Notes: generated by a model from the letters alone, not told the origin. Numbered from the stretch's first letter, positions 53,219 through 63,204 are shown. The stretch is 64,000 nucleotides of DNA from Mycoavidus sp. HKI (GCF_020023735.2 NZ_CP076444.2:318501-382500); one strand, 5' to 3'. Program-made: numbers and translations.

Positions 53219-54637
53219 ATGACCCATCAGCATTCTAAACAACCCGCTGAATCTACCCTTGAGGCTCCAGTCGAAACCAACGGCGTATTAGCTTGGATTG
53301 ATCGCCGTTTCCCATTATCGGTGTTTTGGAAGAATCATTTATCAGAATACTACGCACCCAAGAATTTTAACTTTTGGTATTTTTTCGGCTCGCTCGCCTT
53401 ACTTGTGTTGGTGATCCAGATTGTAACTGGCATCTTTCTGACGATGAATTACAAACCGGAGGCCAATCTTGCATTTTCTTCGGTTGAGTACATCATGCGC
53501 GAAGTGCCATGGGGTTGGTTGATTCGCTATATGCACTCGACCGGCGCATCGATGTTTTTTGTGGTGCTTTATTTGCACATGTTTCGCGGGCTTTTATATG
53601 GCTCATATCGTAAGCCGCGCGAACTGGTTTGGATTTTGGGCTGTCTGATTTTTTTATGCTTGATGGCGGAAGCGTTTTTTGGCTACCTATTGCCGTGGGG
53701 TCAAATGTCGTATTGGGGGGCGCAAGTTATTGTCAACCTTTTTTCGGCTATTCCATTGATCGGTCCTGATCTGGCGCTGTGGATTCGAGGCGATTATGTG
53801 GTGAGCGATGTCACGCTAAATCGCTTCTTTGCTTTTCATGTGATTGCGATTCCATTGGTGTTGCTGCTGCTGGTTGCTCTGCATCTGATTGCATTGCACC
53901 AAGTTGGCTCGAATAACCCGGACGGCATTGAGATTAAAGATAAAAAAGATGAGCATGGCGTGCCGCTGGATGGGGTGCCGTTTCATCCATACTACACGGT
54001 GCACGATTTCATGAGTGTGTCGATTTTCTTGCTGATTTTTAGCGCGATTGTTTTCTTTGCGCCAGAGATGGGGGGATATTTTCTTGAGGCCAATAATTTT
54101 ATTCCGGCTGATTCATTAAAAACGCCAACTGAAATCGCTCCAGTTTGGTATTTCACCGCATTTTATTCAATGCTGCGCGCCACCACGGACGACTTCAAGC
54201 TCGTTTTAATGATCGTGCTTGGCCTACTGGGTTTATTGGGCGTAGTGCGCGCGCGTACCCTTAAATATAGAGCCGTATCGGCGATTGGTATGGCGCTTGT
54301 GATTGCGGCAATGCGGGTAACAGAAGCGAAACTTTGGGGAGTGGTCATCATGGGAGGGGCGGTGATGACACTTTTCTTTTTACCCTGGCTAGACCGTAGC
54401 CCGGCAAAATCGATCCGATATCGGCCTTTTTTTCATAAAGTCTTATATACGATATTTGTCTTAGTGTTTTTAACACTGGCAGTGCTTGGCACTAAACCAC
54501 CGTCCACAGTGGCTAACGTGATTTCGCAAATATGCACGTTGTTGTATTTTGCCTTTTTCTTTGGCATGCCATATTGGAGCCAGCGTGGTGTTTTTAAGCC
54601 AGTGCCGGACCGTGTCACTTTTTCACGTAAATCGTGA
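53219..54637 (+). CDS. petB: Cytochrome b of the bc1 complex
   Basis: Membrane core of ubiquinol:cytochrome c reductase with the two b hemes and both quinone sites. The 472-residue product has the heme-ligand helices MHSTGASMFFVVLYLHMFRG and FFAFHVIAIPLV, then ALHLIALHQVGSNNPDG. At the Qo site the PEWY motif is APVWYFTAFYSMLRA, the PVWY variant I associate with beta/gamma-proteobacteria. Full-length (bacterial cyt b plus C-terminal extension). Start 1 bp after the petA stop. Confidence 0.96.
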   Translation: MTHQHSKQPAESTLEAPVETNGVLAWIDRRFPLSVFWKNHLSEYYAPKNFNFWYFFGSLALLVLVIQIVTGIFLTMNYKPEANLAFSSVEYIMREVPWGWLIRYMHSTGASMFFVVLYLHMFRGLLYGSYRKPRELVWILGCLIFLCLMAEAFFGYLLPWGQMSYWGAQVIVNLFSAIPLIGPDLALWIRGDYVVSDVTLNRFFAFHVIAIPLVLLLLVALHLIALHQVGSNNPDGIEIKDKKDEHGVPLDGVPFHPYYTVHDFMSVSIFLLIFSAIVFFAPEMGGYFLEANNFIPADSLKTPTEIAPVWYFTAFYSMLRATTDDFKLVLMIVLGLLGLLGVVRARTLKYRAVSAIGMALVIAAMRVTEAKLWGVVIMGGAVMTLFFLPWLDRSPAKSIRYRPFFHKVLYTIFVLVFLTLAVLGTKPPSTVANVISQICTLLYFAFFFGMPYWSQRGVFKPVPDRVTFSRKS

Positions 54638-54664
54638 GTTGACAGTCAAGAAAGGCGGATTTAA

Positions 54665-55405
54665 ATGAAAACACTGCTCTCAATATTGATCTTGGCTGCT
54701 GTTATAGTGACTTCAGCGGTGGCAAATGAGCAAACGGTCGCACTGGATCGAGCTCCTGATCGCACGCGGGACCTTGCAGCGCTGCAGCGCGGTGCTCGGC
54801 TCTTCGTGAACTATTGTTTAAATTGTCATAGTGCGAACCAAATGCGCTATAGTCGGCTGCGCGACATTGGTATTTCTGCGCAAGAGGTTGAAAGCAATCT
54901 GTTGTTTACCACTGACAAGGTTGGCAAGATGATGAATATTGCCATGCGCGTGGACGATGCTAAAGCATGGTTCGGCACAGATGCGCCGGACCTATCCTTG
55001 GAGGCCCGAGCGCGCGGGCGCGACTGGTTATATACCTACTTAAGAAGTTTTTACCGGGATGATACTCGGCCTACTGGCTGGAACAATTTGGTCTTTGAGA
55101 ATGTTGCGATGCCTCATGTATTATGGCAGTTACAGGGACAACGTACGCTGCAAAGCGAAGGGGAGAGTAGTGCGGGGCACGATATCGGTCAAAAAAATAT
55201 AGGCTACCGGCAACTTACACCGGGTACCTTGTCGCCAATGGATTATGATTCGGCAGTGGCTAATTTAGTCTCTTATTTGGTCTGGATGGCTGAACCTGTA
55301 CAACAGCGGCGCAAACGGCTTGGGGTGTGGGTGATAGTGTTTTTGAGTGTGCTCAGTCTTTTCGCGTGGCGGTTGAATGTAAACTATTGGAAAGAAATTA
55401 AATAG
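54665..55405 (+). CDS. petC: Cytochrome c1
   Basis: Membrane-anchored c-type cytochrome of the bc1 complex. The 246-residue product has a signal peptide (LLSILILAAVIVTSAVA), the heme site CLNCHSANQMRYSRL, a distal methionine region (WNNLVFENVAMPHVLW) and a C-terminal membrane helix (GVWVIVFLSVLSLFAW). Follows petB by 27 bp. Heme attachment depends on ResB/CcsA encoded earlier. Confidence 0.95.
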   Translation: MKTLLSILILAAVIVTSAVANEQTVALDRAPDRTRDLAALQRGARLFVNYCLNCHSANQMRYSRLRDIGISAQEVESNLLFTTDKVGKMMNIAMRVDDAKAWFGTDAPDLSLEARARGRDWLYTYLRSFYRDDTRPTGWNNLVFENVAMPHVLWQLQGQRTLQSEGESSAGHDIGQKNIGYRQLTPGTLSPMDYDSAVANLVSYLVWMAEPVQQRRKRLGVWVIVFLSVLSLFAWRLNVNYWKEIK

Positions 55406-55563
55406 ACATTGTCTAAGCGGATTGCTATAAGGCTAAAGTGAATTGATAGCCTCTGCAAGCAGTCATAAGCGAGTTAAGTGGTTTTGACTTTTCGCAGGGG
55501 CGAAGAGTGAAGTGAATGGGCAGCAAGCAGTGCAGCCCTTTGGTTTTTTAAGGAAAGTAAAAA

Positions 55564-56175
55564 ATGATGATTTTATATTCCGGCGCGACGTGCCCGTTTT
55601 CTCAGCGTTGCCGGGTGGTCCTATTTGAAAAAGGGATGGACTTTGAAATCCGAGATGTTGATCTTTTCAATAAACCGGAAGATATTGCAGTCATGAATCC
55701 ATATGGTCAAGTGCCAATTTTAGTGGAGCGTGACCTGATTCTATACGAGTCAAATATCATTAACGAATATATTGATGAGCGGTTTCCTCATCCGCAGTTG
55801 ATGCCCGCAGATCCAGCACAACGCGCGCGCGCTCGTCTTTTTCTGTTTAACTTTGAAAAAGAATTGTTTGTGCACGTCACTACGCTTGAATCGGCTAAAG
55901 GCCGCTCAACTGACAAGACCCATGAAAAAGCGCGTCATGCCATTCGCGATCGTTTAACTCAATTAGCGCCGATTTTTATTAAAAACAAATATATGCTGGG
56001 CGAAGAGTTTTCGATGTTGGACGTAGCTATTGCGCCATTGCTATGGCGCCTTGATTATTTTGGCATTGAACTTTCAAAGAATGCGGCGTCACTAATGAAG
56101 TACGCGGAGCGGATTTTTAGCCGTCCAGCCTTCATTGAAGCATTGACCCCTTCAGAAAAGGTCATGCGTCGTTAA
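55564..56175 (+). CDS. sspA: Stringent starvation protein A
   Basis: RNA polymerase-associated protein with a GST fold that adjusts transcription under starvation and acid stress. The 203-residue product has the N-terminal thioredoxin-like domain (LYSGATCPFSQRCRVVLFEK) and the helical GST C-domain. ATG 55564 or the next codon ATG 55567 may start it; AAGGAAAG lies upstream. Standard position after petC. Confidence 0.95.
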   Translation: MMILYSGATCPFSQRCRVVLFEKGMDFEIRDVDLFNKPEDIAVMNPYGQVPILVERDLILYESNIINEYIDERFPHPQLMPADPAQRARARLFLFNFEKELFVHVTTLESAKGRSTDKTHEKARHAIRDRLTQLAPIFIKNKYMLGEEFSMLDVAIAPLLWRLDYFGIELSKNAASLMKYAERIFSRPAFIEALTPSEKVMRR

Positions 56176-56271
56176 TCTGGTTTAAGGTGTATGCGATATA
56201 GCTGTATATGCATATAGCCCAGTGCGCTTTGCTTGTGGCAGGCGCACTGACCATCATTTCAAGGATGTCGA

Positions 56272-56748
56272 ATGCAGCAAGTGATTTCAACCAAACCTTA
56301 TCTATTGCGCGCACTTTATGAATGGTGCACCGATAATAGTTATACCCCGCATATTGTGGTGCGAGTAGATAACCAAGCTCGAGTTCCGCGTGAGTTCGTC
56401 CGTGACGGCGAGATTGTGCTTAATATCAGTTTTAGCGCAACGAGCGGGTTGCAAATGCGCAATGACTGGATTGAATTCAATGCACGATTTTCTGGTAGAG
56501 CCCATAAAATAGAAGTGCCGGTTGAGAATGTGCTGGCTATTTATGCACTAGAAAATGGTCAAGGTATGGCCTTTCCAGTAGATGCGTCGTCGTCGAACAA
56601 CGCAGCGGATGCGTCTAGCGCGGAAAATGCTGATCTACTCTCTGGATTGAACGAGCCATCAACGGAAACCTTACTAGCTAAGGAGAAGCAAGATGATAAT
56701 AACGGTAAGAAAAAAAGTGGGCGCTCGCATCTAAAGATTGTCAAATGA
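56272..56748 (+). CDS. sspB: ClpXP adaptor SspB
   Basis: Delivers ssrA-tagged proteins from stalled ribosomes to ClpXP. The 158-residue product has the SspB substrate-binding fold (PYLLRALYEWCTDNSYTPHI, then VVRVDNQARVP, and VLNISFSATSGLQM), a long acidic low-complexity linker and the C-terminal ClpX-binding tail GRSHLKIVK. Placed after sspA with 96 bp between. Confidence 0.95.
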   Translation: MQQVISTKPYLLRALYEWCTDNSYTPHIVVRVDNQARVPREFVRDGEIVLNISFSATSGLQMRNDWIEFNARFSGRAHKIEVPVENVLAIYALENGQGMAFPVDASSSNNAADASSAENADLLSGLNEPSTETLLAKEKQDDNNGKKKSGRSHLKIVK

Positions 56749-56826
56749 GGAAAAATATTGGCTATTAAGTTGGCGGCATAGGTTGCTGTGCAAGTTTAAT
56801 CTCCATTGAGAAACGGGGCAGCTGAT

Positions 56827-56852
56827 TGAAATTGCTAGGTAGTGCAATTTCA
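56827..56852. terminator. Hairpin after sspB
   Basis: TGAAATTGC (56827-56835) and GCAATTTCA (56844-56852) are perfect 9-bp inverted repeats with an 8-nt loop. No T tract follows, so terminator activity is uncertain. Confidence 0.5.
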
Positions 56853-56887
56853 GCACAAATTAAGTGAGCAGATCGCTCGCAATGCGT

Positions 56888-56893
56888 TATAAT
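56888..56893 (+). promoter_or_regulatory. Candidate -10 box for tRNA-Thr
   Basis: TATAAT nine bases before the mature tRNA 5' end. TGAGCA at 56865-56870 gives a 17-bp spacer as a modest -35. Confidence 0.55.
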
Positions 56894-56902
56894 TCGGGTC
56901 TT

Positions 56903-56978
<76 letters not shown>

Positions 56979-56989
56979 TAAAATTCTTA

Positions 56990-57013
56990 TAAATCAAAGA
57001 TTTACGTTTTTTT
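56990..57013 (+). terminator. Terminator after tRNA-Thr
   Basis: TAAATC (56990-56995), loop AAA, GATTTA (56999-57004), then CG and seven T (57007-57013). The stem is short and AT-rich, but position and T tract fit tRNA transcript termination. Confidence 0.6.
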
Positions 57014-57181
57014 AGAAGTCACTTTTTACCCCTGACTTTCCTCCATTTTTGATCGGAATGGTAGCATTCCTTTAGCAAAAAGCGCGACAGCTTTTTTCCT
57101 TCTGGCCATCTAGTAAATTTCCAAAGAAAACTTTTCTTAAATTCTCTTAATAGTCAGGATTTAGCCTGATTATTACTCTAA

Positions 57182-57222
57182 TGCGGCTGCTTTAACTTAA
57201 TCGCTTTGTCAAAGCAGCCGCA
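57182..57222. terminator. Hairpin downstream of ychF
   Basis: TGCGGCTGCTTT (57182-57193) and AAAGCAGCCGCA (57211-57222) are perfect 12-bp arms with a 17-nt loop. It lies 30 bp beyond the ychF stop on the minus strand. No long T tract on either side. The remaining part of 56979-57252 shows no gene. Confidence 0.55.
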
Positions 57223-57252
57223 CATCTTCACAACTTAGATACGCGCGTTTGC

Positions 57253-58347
57253 CTAAACATTAAACAAAAAATTCATCACATCTCCATCGCGTACTTTGTA
57301 CTCCTTCCCCTCAGCTCGCATTTTGCCTGCCTCTTTTGCACCTTGCTCGCCTTTATAAGCAATGAAATCGTCAAATGCGATTGTCTGCGCACGAATAAAG
57401 CCACGCTCAAAATCAGTGTGAATCACCCCAGCTGCTTGAGGTGCAGTATCCCCTATGCGGATGGTCCAAGCGCGTACTTCTTTAACGCCTGCCGTGAAAT
57501 AGGTTTGTAATCCAAGCAATTTAAAGCCGGCGCGAATCACGCGGTTGAGCCCTGCTTCATCCATCCCCATATCGGCCAAGAAGATGGCTTTATCTTCGTC
57601 AGGCAGCTCAGAAATTTCTGCTTCAATCGCCGCACATACTGCAACGACTGGCGCTTTTTCCGATTCTGCATGGCGTTTGACCATGTCAAACAAGGGATTG
57701 TTATCAAAGCCATCCTCTTTCACATTGGCGATATACATCGTTGGCTTGGCGGTGATTAGACATAAGGTTTTGAGTAAGACGCGTTCATCGTCTGACAAAT
57801 CAAGTGCGCGCACAGGCTGTACGGCATCTAGCTGTTTTTGTATTTTCTCGAGCAAAATGACATACTTTGCTGCTTCCTTATCGCCACCTGATTTTGCTGC
57901 TTTTGAATAACGTGATAACGCTTTTTCAACTGTGCCTAAATCCGCTAGCGCAAGCTCAGTATTAATCACTTCAATATCCGCGAGGGGATTAATTTGACCT
58001 GCGACATGCACTACATTCGGGTCATCAAAGCAGCGTACAACATGGGCGATAGCGTCCGTTTCACGGATATTGGCTAGAAATTTATTGCCGAGTCCTTCAC
58101 CTTTCGAGGCGCCTGCAACTAAGCCTGCAATATCGACAAATTCAACAATCGCAGGCACGGTACGCTCGGGCTTGACGATATCGGCGAGGGCCGTCAGTCG
58201 TTCATCGGGTACTTCGACTATCCCCACGTTTGCTTCGATCGTGCAAAATGGGTAGTTTTCGGCGGCAATGCCGGCTTTGGTTAGGGCGTTAAAAAGAGTC
58301 GACTTGCCGACGTTAGGCAGGCCGACGATGCCGCATTTGAGACTCAT
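57253..58347 (-). CDS. ychF: Redox-responsive ATPase/GTPase YchF
   Basis: Obg-family P-loop ATPase that binds ribosomes and modulates stress responses. The 364-residue product has G1 [32 protein letters not shown]3 [16 protein letters not shown] and the C-terminal TGS domain with [24 protein letters not shown] stands at the G4 position, as in this ATP-preferring subfamily. Complete. Confidence 0.97.
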   Translation of the reverse strand: MSLKCGIVGLPNVGKSTLFNALTKAGIAAENYPFCTIEANVGIVEVPDERLTALADIVKPERTVPAIVEFVDIAGLVAGASKGEGLGNKFLANIRETDAIAHVVRCFDDPNVVHVAGQINPLADIEVINTELALADLGTVEKALSRYSKAAKSGGDKEAAKYVILLEKIQKQLDAVQPVRALDLSDDERVLLKTLCLITAKPTMYIANVKEDGFDNNPLFDMVKRHAESEKAPVVAVCAAIEAEISELPDEDKAIFLADMGMDEAGLNRVIRAGFKLLGLQTYFTAGVKEVRAWTIRIGDTAPQAAGVIHTDFERGFIRAQTIAFDDFIAYKGEQGAKEAGKMRAEGKEYKVRDGDVMNFLFNV

Positions 58348-58411
58348 GACATCCTTTCAGAGATAAGGCCTGTTTTACAGGCGAGCAATAAGAATAAGTA
58401 AAATGGATGGC

Positions 58412-58417
58412 TATAAT
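58412..58417 (+). promoter_or_regulatory. Candidate -10 box overlapping the 5' end of the UbiH-like gene
   Basis: TATAAT ends 6 bp before ATG 58424. If used, transcription would start at or next to that ATG, giving a nearly leaderless mRNA. The -35 is weak. Confidence 0.35.
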
Positions 58418-58423
58418 AGCAGG

Positions 58424-59587
58424 ATGATCGAATCTCAAAGTTTTCAGATAGTTGTAGTGGGGGGAGGGCTGGTTGGTAAAACAGCCGCTCTGGCATTTGC
58501 GCAATTGGGGTTGCGGGTGGCTTTGCTCGCTCCGACAGTGAGTGCACCGGCGGCTTTTAATTCCCGTGTTTATGCGCTTTCGGCAAGCGCTCAAACTTTA
58601 TTTGAGCAATTACGGATCTGGCAGGCCCTCGATCCTGCGCGCTTGGCTCCTGTCTACGATATGCGTATCTATGGCGATGCGTTGGCTGAGTTGCACTTTT
58701 CCGCTTTTCAGGCGCATGTGCCGCAGTTGGCATGGATCACTGAAGCCTCGTTGCTTGAGTCGGCATTGGATACGGCGTTGCGGTTTCAGCCGAGTTTGGT
58801 TTGGCTAGATCGCCGTGCGCATCATTTTTCGGTTTTGCCTGAGCGAGCTTTACTTGAGTTGGATGATGGCCAAGTACTCAACACTCAGCTTGTGGTTGGC
58901 GCGGATGGCGCCCAATCGTGGGTACGTACTCAAATGGGGGGGAAGCTTGTGCGGCGCGATTATCAGCAAATAGGCATTGTCGCTAACTTTAAGACTGAAA
59001 AGCCACATCGTGAAACTGCTTATCAATGGTTCCATAAGGGCGAACTTATTGCCTTATTGCCATTGCCGGAGAATCATGTATCGCTTGTCTGGTCAGCGCA
59101 TGAGCAGCATGCCCAAGACTTGCTGGCACTGGATGAAATTGCTTTTTCAGCTGAGCTTGAAGCGGTCGTAGGAAATCGGTTTGGTGCCCTTAAGTGTGTG
59201 TCTCAGAGACAAGGTTTTCCGCTCAGTTTGCAAAAGGTTGAGCGTCTGATTGCACCGCGGGTCGCGTTGGTCGGGGATGCTGCGCATTTGATTCATCCTC
59301 TGGCGGGCCAGGGGATGAATCTTGGTTTACGCGATGTGGCGGAATTAGCTCAGATTCTCGCCGGCAAAGAGCCATTTCGGGATTTGGGCGACATGACGCT
59401 ACTGCGCCGTTATGAACGTTCTCGGCGCGAGGATATTCAGAAATTGTCGTTCGTAACAGATGGTTTGCATCGGCTTTTTTCATGGCCTGGTGGGTTTGTG
59501 CGCGGCATACGCAACGCCGGCATGACGTTACTAAACCAGCAATCTTTTATCAAGCGCAAATTGGTTGCCTCCGCACTGGGTTTATGA
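58424..59587 (+). CDS. UbiH/UbiF/COQ6-family FAD-dependent hydroxylase
   Basis: Flavin monooxygenase of the ubiquinone-ring hydroxylase family. From ATG 58424 the product has 387 residues: N-terminal FAD-binding GGGLVGKTAALAFAQ, the middle DG motif VVGADGAQSWVRTQMG and the second FAD motif LVGDAAHLIHPLAGQGMNLG. ATG 58403 is an alternative adding seven residues. Which ring position it hydroxylates cannot be told from sequence alone. The stop overlaps the M61 peptidase start (ATGA). Confidence 0.9.
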   Translation: MIESQSFQIVVVGGGLVGKTAALAFAQLGLRVALLAPTVSAPAAFNSRVYALSASAQTLFEQLRIWQALDPARLAPVYDMRIYGDALAELHFSAFQAHVPQLAWITEASLLESALDTALRFQPSLVWLDRRAHHFSVLPERALLELDDGQVLNTQLVVGADGAQSWVRTQMGGKLVRRDYQQIGIVANFKTEKPHRETAYQWFHKGELIALLPLPENHVSLVWSAHEQHAQDLLALDEIAFSAELEAVVGNRFGALKCVSQRQGFPLSLQKVERLIAPRVALVGDAAHLIHPLAGQGMNLGLRDVAELAQILAGKEPFRDLGDMTLLRRYERSRREDIQKLSFVTDGLHRLFSWPGGFVRGIRNAGMTLLNQQSFIKRKLVASALGL

Positions 59588-61374
59588 AGCTAATACACTA
59601 TACGATTATTCCTAAACATCCCGCAGCACATCTTTTTGAAGTGACGCTCACGGTGCTTGATCCTGACCCGGTAGGGCAGCGTTTTATGCTGCCCGTGTGG
59701 ATTCCAGGCAGCTATAAGGTGCGTGAATTCGCGCGCCATATCGTGACAATAAAGGCGCACTCGGTAGCCACCGGGCGCCAGGTTCCGCTGCAGAAAATTG
59801 ATAAGCATAATTGGCAAGCAGCGCCGGTTAAAGGGGCGTTGATACTGACTTATGAGGTGTACGCGTGGGAGATGTCGGTGCGTGCTGCCCATCTTGATGA
59901 CACAATTGGTTTTTTTAATGGCACGAGTGTTTTTTTAGCCGTGCTTGGCCAGCAGGCGGCACCTTGTTGTGTTGAGATAAAAGCGCCGCTTGGAGCGGCA
60001 TATCACGATTGGCGGGTTGCGACTACATTGGCTGAAGCCGAAGCTACACACCGCCATGGTTTTGGTGAATATCGCGCAGCTAACTACGATGAATTGATTG
60101 ATCATCCAGTCATGTTGGGTGAGTTTGCGCTAGCGTGTTTTGATGCGCATCGGGTAGCGCATGAGGTTGTCATTGCAGGAAAGGTGCCAGCGCTTGATTT
60201 GGCGCGGTTAACGCAGGATTTGCAGCGTATCTGCGAAACCCAGATCGCGTTTTTTGAACCGGAAACACAATATGCGCCATTTAAGCGTTATGTGTTTATG
60301 ACAATGGCGCTGACCGACGGTTTCGGTGGTCTTGAGCATCGCGCTTCGTCAGCTTTGATTTGTAAGCGTAGTGATTTACCGGCTATCGGGTGTGCGCCAG
60401 ACAAGATGACGGATGGGTATCGCGATTTCCTTAGTTTGTGTAGTCACGAATATTTTCATAGTTGGAATGTGAAACGGATCAAGCCGGCTACATTTGCTTC
60501 CTATGATCTTGCCCATGAAAATTACACGACGCTACTCTGGTTATTTGAAGGTTTCACCTCTTATTATGATGATCTGATGCTTGTGCGCAGTGGGCTCATG
60601 ACCATGCCGGATTATTTTGCGTTGCTGGGTAAGACCTTGGCAAAAGTGTTGCGCGGTAGTGGCCGGTTTAAGCAAAGTGTTGCTGAGAGCTCATTCGATG
60701 CTTGGACTAAATATTATATGCAAGATGAGAATGCAGCCAATGCGATTGTGAGTTATTACCAAAAAGGGGCATTGATTGCGCTGGCTTTTGATCTTACCAT
60801 CCGAGCCCAGACTGAATCTACTCGATCGCTGGATGACGTGATGCGGTTACTATGGCAGCGCTATGGCCGTGATTTTTATCAGCACCAACCGGTGGGCATT
60901 ACTGACGATGAAATTGAGGCTCTATTGCATGAAGCCACGGGTGTTGATCTATCCGAGTTGTATCAGGACGCGGTGTATGGCACCAATGATTTGCCACTAG
61001 CAGAGCTATTGGCGCCATTCGAGGTGGCGCTTGAGGCTGATATGGCAAATCATTTGCCGTCACTTGGCATGCGCGTGCGCGAAGGTGTGTGGATTGAGGT
61101 TGTATATGAGGGCGGTGCGGCGCAACGAGCTGGCTTGTCAGCAGGAGATAGATTAGTTGCGCTTGACGGCTTGCGCGTGAATGGCAGTAATCTCGATGCG
61201 CTGCTGGCACGCTACCAAACAGCAGATCAGTTTGAGGTGCATATTTTCCGGCGTGATGAATTGCGTTGCGTGCAGCTCACGCTAGACCCGCCAGAGGTTG
61301 CGAGTTACCACTTACATCCTTCGGAGTCGCGCAGTGAGGCGTGCAAATGGCGCGCTGCATGGTTATCTGGATAA
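59584..61374 (+). CDS. M61 glycyl-aminopeptidase-like protease with PDZ domain
   Basis: From ATG 59584 (596 residues) this is a family M61 metallopeptidase. It has an N-terminal beta domain (FMLPVWIPGSYKVREFARHI), the zinc motif SHEYFHSWNVKRI with a downstream glutamate in LFEGFTSYYDDL, and a C-terminal PDZ domain (GGAAQRAGLSAGDRLVALDG). No clear signal peptide. A longer frame from 59482 overlaps the previous gene. Translationally coupled to the hydroxylase gene by an ATGA overlap. Confidence 0.92.
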   Translation: MKLIHYTIIPKHPAAHLFEVTLTVLDPDPVGQRFMLPVWIPGSYKVREFARHIVTIKAHSVATGRQVPLQKIDKHNWQAAPVKGALILTYEVYAWEMSVRAAHLDDTIGFFNGTSVFLAVLGQQAAPCCVEIKAPLGAAYHDWRVATTLAEAEATHRHGFGEYRAANYDELIDHPVMLGEFALACFDAHRVAHEVVIAGKVPALDLARLTQDLQRICETQIAFFEPETQYAPFKRYVFMTMALTDGFGGLEHRASSALICKRSDLPAIGCAPDKMTDGYRDFLSLCSHEYFHSWNVKRIKPATFASYDLAHENYTTLLWLFEGFTSYYDDLMLVRSGLMTMPDYFALLGKTLAKVLRGSGRFKQSVAESSFDAWTKYYMQDENAANAIVSYYQKGALIALAFDLTIRAQTESTRSLDDVMRLLWQRYGRDFYQHQPVGITDDEIEALLHEATGVDLSELYQDAVYGTNDLPLAELLAPFEVALEADMANHLPSLGMRVREGVWIEVVYEGGAAQRAGLSAGDRLVALDGLRVNGSNLDALLARYQTADQFEVHIFRRDELRCVQLTLDPPEVASYHLHPSESRSEACKWRAAWLSG

Positions 61375-61492
61375 GCGTACTTAAATTGCTTGCACATCTC
61401 TCAAATTTGGTTAATAATTAAACCAATCAGATTATTCTGTGAGGGAAAAAATGGCGCACGCGCTCAATTTGAAAGAACTAAGGAACTTGGTG

Positions 61493-61840
61493 ATGGCAAT
61501 AGCAATATTTGATACTTTAAAGTTTTCTAAGCGCTTAAAGGAAGCGGGTGTTCCAAGTGCTCAAGCTGAGGCTGAAGCAGAGGTTCTGTCAGAGATATTT
61601 GCCGTCAATTTGCAAGAATTGCCAACCAAAGAAGATTTGCATGCAGTTAAAGACGAGCTGCGACACGAAATTAGTGATTTACGTAAAGATATGGACCTCA
61701 AGTTTGAGCAAACAACATCTACTCTTCGAGGTGATATATCTAACAGTAAGTTTGAGCTTTTAAAATGGTTTATAGGAATCGCTATTGCGCAGGTTGGTTT
61801 GATTATCGGCATATTGAAATTTTTGCCGGGTAATATTTAG
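61493..61840 (+). CDS. DUF1640-like coiled-coil membrane protein
   Basis: A 115-residue protein with FDTLKFSKRLKEAGVPSAQA at the N-terminus, a heptad-like coiled coil in the middle (EDLHAVKDELRHEISDLRKD) and one C-terminal membrane helix (WFIGIAIAQVGLIIGILKFL). This arrangement is that of the DUF1640 / CCDC90-like family. AAGGA at 61480-61484 supports ATG 61493; GTG 61439 and ATG 61451 would add residues unlike the family. Function unknown. Confidence 0.8.
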   Translation: MAIAIFDTLKFSKRLKEAGVPSAQAEAEAEVLSEIFAVNLQELPTKEDLHAVKDELRHEISDLRKDMDLKFEQTTSTLRGDISNSKFELLKWFIGIAIAQVGLIIGILKFLPGNI

Positions 61841-61854
61841 TTTGATACCGCGGT

Positions 61855-62607
61855 TTAGGACAATTCAGACTGATAAGACAAATCTGCAGTTGCGGGCAGC
61901 CGCCAATTAATTGCGGGCCGTTGAGTATTGACTAAGCATTCGTTGGCGAGCTTAAAATGCTGGCAGCCGAGAAAACCTCGATACGCAGAGAGTGGTGATG
62001 GATGAGGGGCTTCGAGTATTTTATGCTTGCTTGGATCTAGCAATACGCGTTTAGTTTGCGCGTGTGAGCCCCAAAGTAGGAAAATCAAACGCTCATGTTG
62101 GGTGGCAAGCTGCTGAATTAGCGTATCAGTACACGATTCCCATCCCCGTTTTGCATGGCTACCCGCGCGGCCGCGCTCTACGGTTAAAACGGTATTCAAT
62201 AAGAGTACGCCCTGACGCGCCCAACTTTCTAGGCAACCGTGCGATGGTATTGGGTGGCCAAAGTTAGCGTTAAGTTCTTTGAAAATATTGCGTAATGACG
62301 GAGGAGGGCGGACTCCAGGCGGCACTGAAAATGCAAGCCCATGCGCCTGAGGAGTGCCGTGTTCTTCGCCGTGATAGGGATCTTGGCCGATGATCACTAC
62401 TTTTACCTCGGCTGGTGATGTCAAATTTAATGCATGAAACACATCGTTTGGATAAATCGTCTTACCTTGTGCGCGTTCGCCATCCACAAAACGGCACAGT
62501 GCCGGATAGCTTGGGCTGGCGATAAATGACGCCATGCAATCGCGCCATGCAATCGGCAGCGCGGTAAATTGAGAGGCTAAGCCGGTTTCAAGTTTGGTAA
62601 TACACAT
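61855..62607 (-). CDS. ung: Uracil-DNA glycosylase
   Basis: Removes uracil from DNA. The product (250 residues from ATG 62607) has the catalytic water-activating loop VVIIGQDPYHG, the uracil-binding GLAFSVPPGVRPPPSLRNI, and the DNA-intercalation loop HPSPLSAYRGF. A TTG at 62613 would add two residues. In Burkholderia trpD and trpC usually lie between trpG and ung. Here trpG ends at 62614, directly before ung. Confidence 0.96.
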   Translation of the reverse strand: MCITKLETGLASQFTALPIAWRDCMASFIASPSYPALCRFVDGERAQGKTIYPNDVFHALNLTSPAEVKVVIIGQDPYHGEEHGTPQAHGLAFSVPPGVRPPPSLRNIFKELNANFGHPIPSHGCLESWARQGVLLLNTVLTVERGRAGSHAKRGWESCTDTLIQQLATQHERLIFLLWGSHAQTKRVLLDPSKHKILEAPHPSPLSAYRGFLGCQHFKLANECLVNTQRPAINWRLPATADLSYQSELS

Positions 62608-62613
62608 AATCAA

Positions 62614-63189
62614 TTAATGAGTTGCAGCGCGATCCAGAAAATTCTTCAATAAAGCGTGTCCATGTTCCGTCAGAATCGATTCAGGATGAAACTGTACACC
62701 TTCAAGCGCCAGTGTTTTATGCCTGATGCCCATAATCTCTCCATCAACGGTGGTGGCCGTGACGTCTAGGCAAGCGGGCAACGTTGCCCGCTCTAGCGCG
62801 AGGGAGTGGTAGCGGGTTACTTTAAAGCGCCTTGGTAAATGCGTAAAGACGCCCTTGCCATCGGTTTCAATCTCGCTGGTTTTGCCATGCATGATGGTTT
62901 GTGCGCGGACCACGCGGCCACCGAAGGCGGCACCAATCGCCTGATGTCCAAGGCAGACCCCAAGAATAGGCAGTTTGCCAGTAAATTCACGCAGTACCTC
63001 AAGGGTGATGCCGGCATGATGCGGATCGCTTGGGCCGGGCGATAAGCAGAGGTAAGTAGGATTTAAAGCCGCGATTTCAGCAAGCGTAATTTCATCATTG
63101 CGCACAGTCAGAACTTCTTCGCCTAACTCGCCAAAATATTGCACGAGATTGTATGTAAAGGAATCGTAATTGTCGATCATCAGCAACAT
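62614..63189 (-). CDS. trpG: Anthranilate/aminodeoxychorismate synthase glutamine amidotransferase
   Basis: Class I glutamine amidotransferase that feeds ammonia to chorismate-using synthases. The 191-residue product is intact: oxyanion region SPGPSDP, nucleophile C79 in GVCLGHQ, and H168/E170 in VQFHPES. Its partner gene trpE is reduced to a 23-codon stump just upstream, and trpD and trpC are absent. In many bacteria TrpG also serves PabB in folate synthesis, so its survival suggests use as PabA. The partner pabB is not in this window. Confidence 0.92.
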   Translation of the reverse strand: MLLMIDNYDSFTYNLVQYFGELGEEVLTVRNDEITLAEIAALNPTYLCLSPGPSDPHHAGITLEVLREFTGKLPILGVCLGHQAIGAAFGGRVVRAQTIMHGKTSEIETDGKGVFTHLPRRFKVTRYHSLALERATLPACLDVTATTVDGEIMGIRHKTLALEGVQFHPESILTEHGHALLKNFLDRAATH

Positions 63190-63204
63190 CTTAAAACCCC
63201 ATGT

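Noticed and set aside
61439..61492. Longer N-terminus for the DUF1640-like gene from GTG 61439 or ATG 61451.
   Set aside because: The family N-terminus begins at the later ATG 61493, which has AAGGA 8 bp upstream.
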